Assembly (NCBI GenBank): GCA_030838445.1 | Contig: JAUZFQ010000273.1 | Location: forward strand, 1-32,025 | From: Pyrinomonadaceae bacterium | GTDB taxonomy: Bacteria; Acidobacteriota; Blastocatellia; Pyrinomonadales; Pyrinomonadaceae | Length of the DNA stretch: 32,025 nt | Direction: 5' to 3' | Shown: positions 1 to 7,649 of the stretch, in pieces | How the letters are laid out: every line of letters begins with the position of its first letter | Position numbering within the stretch: position 1 is the first letter of the stretch | Position numbers and translations under genes: made by a program | The notes under the pieces: model-generated | Databases searched by the model: none | Told to the model about the DNA's origin: nothing | What the model saw: the letters and a program-made list of their open reading frames with translations, nothing else

Positions 1-203
<203 letters not shown>

Positions 204-208
204 CTATG

Positions 209-217
209 AGTCTAGCA
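209..217 (-). promoter_or_regulatory. Extended -10 promoter element of alaS
   Basis: On the minus strand the bases read TGC followed by TAGACT, an extended -10 element (TGn plus hexamer). It would start transcription near position 202 and give alaS a leader of about 50 nt. No good -35 hexamer is seen at the normal distance, which fits extended -10 promoters. The same pattern occurs before four other genes in the window. The rest of 150-310 shows no gene. Confidence 0.45.
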
Positions 218-310
218 CGCGGCGCGCGGGCGGGTGAAATTGCCGGATCGGGCGGCGCGCGCCTTGTGGGGAGGCGACGGCGCGGGGCGTTGAGTGGTGG
301 CGGGGTGTGG

Positions 311-604
311 TCAGTCGTCGCCGAAGCGTTCTTGAAATTGGTCGTGCCACGCATCCATGCTGTCGGCCATGCGCTGCTCGCACTCGTAGCTGCAATACTG
401 ATTATTGTATTCGGGCTTCACCGACGACAACCCGCAGACGCGGCAGTCGGTGGCCAGGTTGATGGGATAACCATTGAAGGCGTATTGCTGCCCCGCATCC
501 AGCGGCGGCAGCGCGTCGGCTTTTGGCGGTGGCGGCGGCTTGTCGTAACCGCCGCCGAGCGCGGCGATGATCGAGTCGAACAGGTTTCTGAAAACTGATG
601 CCAT
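311..604 (-). CDS. Small Cys-rich hypothetical protein (possible zinc finger)
   Basis: A 97-residue protein that I do not recognise. It starts MASVFRNLFDSIIAAL, has a short proline run (KPPPPPK), and then two cysteine pairs, CRVC and CSYEC, about 16 residues apart. This spacing could bind one zinc ion. The C-terminal third is acidic and likely helical. The ATG at 604 is chosen because GGAG sits six bases before it; a GTG at 616 in the same frame would add four residues. The gene sits between alaS and recX on the same strand, 66 bases after recX, so it may be co-transcribed with recX. Function unknown. Confidence 0.7.
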   Translation of the reverse strand: MASVFRNLFDSIIAALGGGYDKPPPPPKADALPPLDAGQQYAFNGYPINLATDCRVCGLSSVKPEYNNQYCSYECEQRMADSMDAWHDQFQERFGDD

Positions 605-670
605 ATGCGTCTCCACGGAGAAGGTTGCGCCGCGTCGGGATGGCGGCGAGAGCGTTCACCCCGGCGCTCT

Positions 671-1264
671 TTAATCGTCTGCGCCGCTTGCGGCGGCCTC
701 TTCGTCCTCGTCCAGTTCGGCGGCGGCGAGCGCGCGGACTTTGTTGATGATGAGGTCGTAGCTGAAGCCGCGACGCAGGAGGTGATTGAAGAGGCTCTTG
801 GTCTCCTGTCGGTTCGTGGGGCGACCGCGCAGGCGGACGCGTTTTTCGATGGCCTGATCGATGAGTTCGGCTTCGGGCATGGCCTCGAAAACTTTTTCGA
901 GCGTCTGTGCGGCGAGTTCGTGGTCAATCTGTTTGGTTTGCAGGTCGCGCGCCAGTTGCCGCTTCCCGACGGGCTTCTGCCGGACGCGCGCCGACGCGTA
1001 GCCGAGCGCGAACTGCTCGTCGTCGAGATAGCCGTACTCGCTCAGTTTGGCGACGGCGTAATCGGCGGCCTCCTCGGTCGTCCACTCTTTTTCGAGCAGA
1101 CGCTCGCGCAGTTCGGCGACGGAGCGCGGCTTGGCGGCGAGGAGTTTGACGGCGCGTTGCAGCGTGCGCGTGCGCGAGCGTTCGGGGTCAACGGGGCGTT
1201 TAGGCTTGGCCTCCTCCGTCTCGTTGACGTCTCTCACATTGGCTCTGCGTTTTGGCCTGCGCAT
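671..1264 (-). CDS. recX: Regulatory protein RecX
   Basis: A 197-residue protein with the three-helix repeat layout of RecX, which binds RecA filaments and restrains recombination and SOS activity. Visible signatures are RSVAELRERLLEKEW, then YLDDEQFALGYASARVRQKP, then LARDLQTKQIDHELAAQTLE, and a C-terminal repeat with LFNHLLRRGFSYDLI. The frame stays open upstream to 1405, but that part encodes only a low-complexity Pro/Phe run made by the intergenic G-rich repeat, so the ATG at 1264 is taken as the start. No Shine-Dalgarno sequence precedes it. The N-terminus is basic and the C-terminal tail is acidic. recA is not in the window. Divergent from truB. Confidence 0.85.
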   Translation of the reverse strand: MRRPKRRANVRDVNETEEAKPKRPVDPERSRTRTLQRAVKLLAAKPRSVAELRERLLEKEWTTEEAADYAVAKLSEYGYLDDEQFALGYASARVRQKPVGKRQLARDLQTKQIDHELAAQTLEKVFEAMPEAELIDQAIEKRVRLRGRPTNRQETKSLFNHLLRRGFSYDLIINKVRALAAAELDEDEEAAASGADD

Positions 1265-1280
1265 GAGGCTATTAAAACAT

Positions 1281-1449
1281 AGGGTGAAGGGGAAGGGGTA
1301 AGGGGGAGGCGGGGCGGGGAAGGGAAAGGGGTAAAGGGGAAAGGGTAAGGGGAAGAAAACTGCCGCACGCCTCGATCCGGCGGTCGGCGCGGCGGCGCGA
1401 GACATGCTTCCGCACCTTTCCCCTTTCCCCTTTTCCCCTTACCCTTACT
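1281..1449. repeat. G-rich/C-rich inverted repeat between recX and truB
   Basis: The left arm (1281-1355) is a run of 6-7 nt units such as AAGGGGA, AGGGGTA and AGGGAAA. The right arm (about 1414-1449) is its near complement, built of CCCCTTT-like units. A 58-base loop separates them. The element fills the divergent recX/truB gap, and its right arm ends three bases before the truB ATG. Neither gene has a Shine-Dalgarno site here. It could act as a bidirectional structure or as a G-rich regulatory tract. Architecture is like the other heptad hairpins in this window but with a looser period. Confidence 0.75.
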
Positions 1450-1452
1450 CGC

Positions 1453-2541
1453 ATGGACGGCGCACTCATCATAGACAAACCGGCGGGGTGGACTTCGCAC
1501 GACGTGGTGGCGCGCGTGCGGCGCGTGCTGTGGGAGCGTCGCGTCGGCCACACGGGCACGCTCGACCCGTTTGCGACCGGCGTGCTGGTCGTGCTCGTCG
1601 GCCGCGCGACGCGCCTCGCGCAGTTCCTCGCGGGGGCGGAGAAGGAGTATGAAGCCACCGTGCGCTTCGGCTACGCGACGGAGACCGGCGACCTGACGGG
1701 CGCGCGTCGCGCGGAGACGACGACGGCGGGAGATGCAACTGCGGCAGACGATGCGACAGCGACGAGAGATGCGACGGGCGACGCTGCGATGGGCGACGCT
1801 GCAACGGGAGACAAAGCGACGGAAGACGTTGCGATGGGCGACGGGGCGACAGGCGCGCAGTCGCCATGCGTGGGGTGGGGCAGGGACGAGGTCGAGCGCG
1901 CGCTTGAGAGTCTGCGCGGGGAGATCGAGCAAGTGCCGCCGATGTATTCGGCGAAGAAGGTGGCGGGGCGTAAGTTGTATGAACTGGCGCGGCGCGGCGT
2001 CGAAGTCGAACGCGCGGCGGTGCGCGTGCGCGTGCGCGAGTTGGAAGTTTTGGAAGAAGCGGGCGGCGCGTGGTTGCGCGCGAACGAGGACGGGACGTGC
2101 GACATGCGCGTGCGCGTCGCCTGTTCGGCGGGGACGTATGTGCGCGTGCTGGCCGAAGACCTCGGCGCGCGGCTCGGCGCGGGCGCGCACCTCTCCGCGC
2201 TGCGCCGCACGCGCGCGGGCACGTTCGGCCTCGCGACGGCCGTCACGCTTGAGACGCTGGCCGAACGCGTGGAGGCGGGCGGCTTAGGTGAACTTCTGAT
2301 CACGCCCGACGCGATGCTGCCCGATCTGCCTTTCGTGCATCTAACGGCCGAGGACGCGCGACGTGCGCGTCACGGCGCGGCGATTGGCGTCGCGCGCGAA
2401 ATCGGTTCGCGGTGGCGGGATGGCGAGCGCGTGCGCCTGCGCGACGGCGCGGCGGGAAACTTGATTGCCGTCGGCGTCTACGACGCGACCAACGGCCGTT
2501 TACAGCCGCGCGTGATGCTCGACGCGGGCGATGAAAAATAA
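1453..2541 (+). CDS. truB: tRNA pseudouridine(55) synthase TruB with low-complexity insert
   Basis: A 362-residue pseudouridine synthase that makes psi-55 in the T-arm of tRNAs. Residues 1-83 hold the TruB core: LIIDKPAGWTSHDVV, then GHTGTLDPFATGVL with the catalytic Asp at 38, then EKEYEATVRFGYATETGD. Residues about 84-137 are an Ala/Thr/Gly/Asp repeat insert with no family counterpart. The core resumes with VERALESLRGEIEQVPPMYSAKK and continues to a PUA-like C-terminal region (about 285-360, VHLTAEDARRARHG onward). It is longer than typical TruB (about 300 residues), mainly because of the insert. The ATG at 1453 gives the standard start MDGALIIDKP; there is no Shine-Dalgarno, only the repeat arm. 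Confidence 0.92.
   Translation: MDGALIIDKPAGWTSHDVVARVRRVLWERRVGHTGTLDPFATGVLVVLVGRATRLAQFLAGAEKEYEATVRFGYATETGDLTGARRAETTTAGDATAADDATATRDATGDAAMGDAATGDKATEDVAMGDGATGAQSPCVGWGRDEVERALESLRGEIEQVPPMYSAKKVAGRKLYELARRGVEVERAAVRVRVRELEVLEEAGGAWLRANEDGTCDMRVRVACSAGTYVRVLAEDLGARLGAGAHLSALRRTRAGTFGLATAVTLETLAERVEAGGLGELLITPDAMLPDLPFVHLTAEDARRARHGAAIGVAREIGSRWRDGERVRLRDGAAGNLIAVGVYDATNGRLQPRVMLDAGDEK
1735..1854 (+). repeat. 15-bp coding minisatellite inside truB
   Basis: Eight tandem copies, two of 18 bp followed by five of 15 bp and a partial one. The unit is close to GCGAYGGGCGACNNN, encoding A-T/M-G-D-x. The translated run reads ATAADD, ATATRD, ATGDA, AMGDA, ATGDK, ATEDV, AMGDG, ATG. Period and reading frame are kept throughout. 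It lies in a surface-loop position between the catalytic Asp region and the second half of the domain. Confidence 0.85.
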
Positions 2542-2567
2542 CCGTTGATTCGTCGCCCCCCGGCCTG

Positions 2568-2576
2568 TGTTATAAT
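2568..2576 (+). promoter_or_regulatory. Extended -10 promoter upstream of prkA
   Basis: TGT followed by a perfect TATAAT, 27 bases after the truB stop. This is an extended -10 element; no -35 hexamer lies 17 bases upstream. It would give prkA a leader of about 300 nt. A separate TTGACA at 2637-2642 has no convincing -10 partner. Confidence 0.55.
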
Positions 2577-2882
2577 CGCGGCAAGCGGCGAAAGTAGGTG
2601 TCGCGAAAAGTCGCACGTCCCGCCCGTCGCTCTCGTTTGACAATCAAGTCCTAACAGGATTTTCAAAGACTCGACGGCGCTAGATCGGGCACGCATCCGC
2701 GCACGTCCCCACCGGTCGCATCGAGACTTGTCCTAATACCAACGCGACTCGCGACGCGGGCGACCGATAGCCCGGACGAAGCGAAGCAGCCCGCCGTTCG
2801 AGAGCCGCCCGCAATAAAAAGGAAGGGCGTGACTTCCCCACGCCGTCCACGCGCGCGAAGCCGTTTTAGAGGTATCAAGGCT
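2577..2882 (+). other. Long untranslated leader before prkA
   Basis: About 300 bases without a credible gene. The open frame that enters prkA from 2829 encodes a basic run unlike the PrkA family and is not counted as coding. The stretch carries GC-rich inverted bits but no riboswitch I can name. GAGG about ten bases before 2883 is the likely ribosome site of prkA. Confidence 0.4.
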
Positions 2883-4823
2883 ATGCACGAAGAGCAGGAT
2901 GGCAAACACCGATTCAACATCAGCGAGCGGCTCGAAGACTTGCGCCGCGAACGCGAGTCTCTCAACTGGGAGGGGTCTTTCCGCGACTACTTCGAGTTAG
3001 TCTCGCAAAACCCCAGACTCGCCCAACTCTCCCACGCGCGCGTCAACGACATGATCCACGCCGCCGGGATCGAGAAACTCAACGAGGGCACGCGCGACGA
3101 GGTGGCGCGCTACAAGTTCTTCGCGCAGGAACTCTACGGCATCGAAGAGCCGCTCGCGCGCATCGTCGAATACTTCAAGTCGGCGGCGCAGCGCCTCGAA
3201 GTCCGCAAGCGCATTCTGCTCTTGATGGGGCCGGTGGGCGGCGGCAAGTCAACCATCGTCACGATGCTCAAGCGCGGTCTCGAAGACTACACGCGCTCAG
3301 AGGGCGGCGCGGTCTACTCGATCAAAGACTGCCCGATGCACGAAGAGCCTCTGCACCTCATCCCGCACGAACTCCGCGCCGAGATCGAGAAGCATTACGG
3401 CATCTACATCGAAGGCGACCTCTGCCCGCAGTGTCGCTACGCGCTCGAACACACTTACCACGGCCGCCACGAAGACGTGCGCGTGCAGCGCGTGCTCTTC
3501 TCGGAGAAAGAGCGCGTCGGCATCGGCACGTTCTCGCCGAGCGATCCGAAATCGCAGGACATCACGGAGTTGACCGGCTCGATTGATCTCTCGACCATCG
3601 GCGAGGTCGGCGTCGAGAGCGACCCGCGCGCCTACCGCTTCGACGGCGAACTCAACATCGCGAACCGCGGCGTGATGGAGTTCATCGAGATGCTCAAGTG
3701 CGACGAGAAGTTTCTCTATTCGCTCCTCACGCTCTCGCAGGAGCAGAACATCAAGACCGGTCGCTTCGCCATGATCTACGCCGACGAAGTGATCCTCTCG
3801 CACTCGAACGAGAACGAGTACGTCAGTTTCGCGGGCAACCGCAAGTCGGAAGCCTTGCAGGATCGCATCATCCTCGTGCGCGTGCCCTACAACCTGCGCG
3901 TCTCGCAGGAGGAGCGCATCTACGGCAAACTCCTCAACCAGTCCGAAGCGTTACGCAACGTCCACATCGCGCCGAACACGCTGCGGGTCGCGGCGATGTT
4001 CGCCGTCATGACGCGCCTCGAAGAGCCGAAGCGCGCCAACGTCGATCTCGTCAAGAAGATGAAGTTGTACGACGGCGAGGACGTGGAAGGTTACAAGTCG
4101 AAGGACGTGCGCGAGTTGAGAGAGGAGACTGTGCGCGAAGGGATGGACGGCATCTCGCCGCGCTACATCATCAACCGCCTGTCGGGCGCGCTCGTGCGCG
4201 ACGGCGTGACCTGCATCAACCCGATTGACGCCCTGCGCGCCATCAAGGACGGCTTCGAGCAGCACACCGGCATCAACCCGGAGCAGCGCGAACGCTATCT
4301 CAATCTCATCTCCTCGGCGCGCAAGGAGTACGACGAACTGGCGAAGATCGAAGTGCAGCGCGCCTTCGTCTACTCGTTCGAGGAGATGGCGCGCACGATC
4401 TGCAACAACTACCTTGACAACGTCGAAGCCTACTGCAACAAGGAGCGGATGAAAGACCCGATCACCGAGGAGGAGATGGAGCCGGACGAGGGCTTGATGC
4501 GCTCCATCGAAGAACAGATCGGCGTCTCCGACAACGCGAAGAACACCTTCCGGCAGGAGATACTCATTCGCATCTCGTCTTTCAGCCGTAAGGGCAAGCA
4601 GTTCGAGTACACCTCGCACGAGCGTCTCAAAGAGGCCATCGAGAAGAAGATTTTCGCCGACCTCAAAGACGTGGTGAAGATCACGACCTCTTCCCGCACG
4701 CCCGACCCGGATCAACTGCGCCGCATCAACGAGGTGGTTGACCGTCTCGTCAAAGACGGCGGCTACTGCCCGGTCTGCGCCAACGAACTGTTGACCTACG
4801 TCGGCACGCTGCTCTCGCGCTGA
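2883..4823 (+). CDS. prkA: PrkA-type serine protein kinase (YeaG-like)
   Basis: A 646-residue AAA-fold protein with a C-terminal kinase-like domain, the PrkA/YeaG family linked to stationary phase, nutrient stress and sporulation. The Walker A motif GPVGGGKS is at residues 116-123. Family signatures follow: SIKDCPMHEEPLHLIP, DLCPQCRYAL, ELTGSIDLSTIGEVG, NIANRGVMEFIEMLK and ADEVILSHSNENEY. The C-terminal part includes RDGVTCINPIDALRAIKDGFEQH and ends with a CPVCANELL pair. Length is normal for the family. The ATG at 2883 (MHEEQDGKHRFNISERLE) follows a GAGG ribosome site. It leads the cluster that includes YeaH and SpoVR, the same partners seen in many genomes. Confidence 0.93.
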   Translation: MHEEQDGKHRFNISERLEDLRRERESLNWEGSFRDYFELVSQNPRLAQLSHARVNDMIHAAGIEKLNEGTRDEVARYKFFAQELYGIEEPLARIVEYFKSAAQRLEVRKRILLLMGPVGGGKSTIVTMLKRGLEDYTRSEGGAVYSIKDCPMHEEPLHLIPHELRAEIEKHYGIYIEGDLCPQCRYALEHTYHGRHEDVRVQRVLFSEKERVGIGTFSPSDPKSQDITELTGSIDLSTIGEVGVESDPRAYRFDGELNIANRGVMEFIEMLKCDEKFLYSLLTLSQEQNIKTGRFAMIYADEVILSHSNENEYVSFAGNRKSEALQDRIILVRVPYNLRVSQEERIYGKLLNQSEALRNVHIAPNTLRVAAMFAVMTRLEEPKRANVDLVKKMKLYDGEDVEGYKSKDVRELREETVREGMDGISPRYIINRLSGALVRDGVTCINPIDALRAIKDGFEQHTGINPEQRERYLNLISSARKEYDELAKIEVQRAFVYSFEEMARTICNNYLDNVEAYCNKERMKDPITEEEMEPDEGLMRSIEEQIGVSDNAKNTFRQEILIRISSFSRKGKQFEYTSHERLKEAIEKKIFADLKDVVKITTSSRTPDPDQLRRINEVVDRLVKDGGYCPVCANELLTYVGTLLSR

Positions 4824-4852
4824 CCGGCGGGGCGCAATAGTGATGCATCACA

Positions 4853-4896
4853 GCCAAGACGCCCGCCCTTGTTGCTCTCAGGTGCGGGCGTTTGGC
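4853..4896 (+). terminator. Hairpin after prkA (terminator or attenuator)
   Basis: GCCAAGACGCCCGC pairs with GCGGGCGTTTGGC, a stem of about 13 pairs with one bulged G and a 17-base loop. Only three T residues sit at the end, inside the stem, so it may be a partial terminator or an mRNA-stabilising structure between prkA and the downstream genes. Confidence 0.5.
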
Positions 4897-4927
4897 CTTA
4901 TAGGCATAGTGAAAGGAATCCGAAGAG

Positions 4928-5422
4928 ATGAGTGATGAAGATAATGATCTGGAAAAATGGCGCAAAGAGAAGGGAATACCAGACGAAGAAACGCAGCGCA
5001 TGTTCTCACCCGAACTCCGCATGCTTCATCTCCTTGAAAAATTGAGCGAGCGAGTAGATAAGAACGCCGAGGATTCGCGTGGCACGGCGGAAGAGACGCA
5101 GCGCAACATGAATTTCATAATAGAGCAGCAGGCGCAGTTTGCCGCTGACATGCAGCACATGCGCGAAGTGCAGGCACAGGCCGATGAGAAGTGGGAACGG
5201 AGATGGGGGCGTACGGAAGAGGGTATTCGTGCATTGCTCGCAATAGCCGGAATTCACGACCAAGAGATTAAGGAGTTGGCAAAAGTTCAAGCGGAGGCGC
5301 AGGCGCGGACTGACAGGCAGATGGCCGAGACCGACGAGCGGCTGAATGCTTTGGTTAATGTCGTGGAGCGGATCATTAGTGAGAGGCGGAACGGCGGCGC
5401 GGCGGGCGAGACGAAACAATGA
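4928..5422 (+). CDS. Coiled-coil hypothetical protein
   Basis: A 164-residue, highly charged protein that I do not recognise. From about residue 30 to 155 it is predicted helical, with heptad-like spacing of Leu, Ile and Ala (LRMLHLLEKLSERVDKNAED, then LLAIAGIHDQEIKELAKVQA, then MAETDERLNALVNVVERII). No signal peptide or membrane segment is seen. It looks like a self-associating or scaffold protein. The sequence is richer in A and T than its neighbours. AAGGAA lies 11 bases before the ATG. Its stop overlaps the start of the next gene by four bases (ATGA), which implies translational coupling with the hydrolase. Its place between prkA and yeaH suggests a link to that cluster but does not prove one. 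Confidence 0.75.
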   Translation: MSDEDNDLEKWRKEKGIPDEETQRMFSPELRMLHLLEKLSERVDKNAEDSRGTAEETQRNMNFIIEQQAQFAADMQHMREVQAQADEKWERRWGRTEEGIRALLAIAGIHDQEIKELAKVQAEAQARTDRQMAETDERLNALVNVVERIISERRNGGAAGETKQ

Positions 5423-6399
5423 CGATGAAGATGCGTTACTGGTTAGGCGGGGCGACGGCTCTGGCGGGCGGCGCGCTGGCGTTGAAGTTGTTGACGCGCC
5501 CGCAGGACGTGGACTGGGGCGAGCACCGCGAGCGTCTGCATCACGCGGAGCGTTCGCGCTTCGTCGAGATCGAGGGAGTGCGCGTGCATTATCAGGAGGC
5601 GGGCGATGCTGGCGCGCCCGCGATGCTCTTGATCCACGGCTTCTGCGCGTCGAACTTCGTGTGGAACGACGCGCTCGTGCCGCTGGCCGAGGCGGGCTTT
5701 CGCGTCGTCGCGCCAGACCTCGTGGGCTTTGGGTTTTCGGGGAAGCCGGGGGGCGGCGAGTACACGATTGAGGCGCAGGCGCGCATCATCGTCGGGCTGT
5801 TGGACGCGCTCGGCATCGAACGCGCGACGCTCGTCGGCAGTTCTTACGGCGGCGCGGTCGCGGCCGTGTGCGCTTTGGATTACGCGGAACGCGTCGAGCG
5901 GCTGGTGCTCGTCGGCGCGGTGTCGAACGACGAGATCATACAGAAGCCGCTGCTCAGACTCGCCGCGACGCCCATCGTGGGCGAACTGCTCGCGCCCGTT
6001 CTTTTGGACGCTCGTCGCTTCGTCAAGAATCGCCTGCGGACGACTTACGCGGCGCAGAACGGTTACATGCTCGACAACGTGCGCATCACGGCGCACCAGC
6101 GCCCCTTGCGCGCGGCGGCCACACATCGCGCCATCCTGCGCACGCTGCGCGGCTGGCGCGCGACGCGCATCGAGCAAGAGGCCGCGCGCATCCGACAGCC
6201 GACGCTGCTGGTGTGGGGCGCGCACGACCGCGACGTGCCGCTGCGCTACGGCGAGCGCCTGCACGAGTTGATCGGGCACTCGCGCCTATTCGTCTTCCCC
6301 AATTGCGGCCACCTGCCGCAGGAGGAACGCCCGCGGGAATTCGTCTCCGTCGTCGCGGAGTTTTGCCGCGGCGGCGAGGGGACGACGGTCGTCGCCTGA
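5419..6399 (+). CDS. Alpha/beta hydrolase with N-terminal membrane anchor
   Basis: A 326-residue alpha/beta-hydrolase fold protein. An N-terminal hydrophobic segment (about 5-24) could anchor or export it. The core has LLIHGFCASNFVWNDAL (oxyanion region), then PDLVGFGFSGKP. The nucleophile elbow GSSYG puts the catalytic Ser at 142, Asp270 lies in VWGAHDRDVP, and His298 in FPNCGHLPQEERP. The catalytic triad is complete. The substrate cannot be told from sequence; epoxide hydrolases, C-C hydrolases and esterases all share this layout. The start overlaps the stop of the coiled-coil gene by four bases. It is not a usual member of the PrkA/YeaH/SpoVR cluster, so its presence here may be lineage specific. 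Confidence 0.88.
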   Translation: MTMKMRYWLGGATALAGGALALKLLTRPQDVDWGEHRERLHHAERSRFVEIEGVRVHYQEAGDAGAPAMLLIHGFCASNFVWNDALVPLAEAGFRVVAPDLVGFGFSGKPGGGEYTIEAQARIIVGLLDALGIERATLVGSSYGGAVAAVCALDYAERVERLVLVGAVSNDEIIQKPLLRLAATPIVGELLAPVLLDARRFVKNRLRTTYAAQNGYMLDNVRITAHQRPLRAAATHRAILRTLRGWRATRIEQEAARIRQPTLLVWGAHDRDVPLRYGERLHELIGHSRLFVFPNCGHLPQEERPREFVSVVAEFCRGGEGTTVVA

Positions 6400-6434
6400 G
6401 CGGCGCGACACACGCGTCCGAGAGGAGTTTTATC

Positions 6435-7598
<1,164 letters not shown>

Positions 7599-7649
7599 AG
7601 GCTGAGACGATAGGGGCAGCAGCAGTAGCCGGGAGGTGTCAAAAGAGTT

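Noticed and set aside
605-1282. A 225-codon plus-strand frame over recX
   Set aside because: Mirrors the recX codons; the minus-strand protein is a clear RecX.
2637-2665. A second promoter for prkA with TTGACA at 2637-2642
   Set aside because: The -35 hexamer is perfect, but no acceptable -10 lies 16-18 bases downstream.
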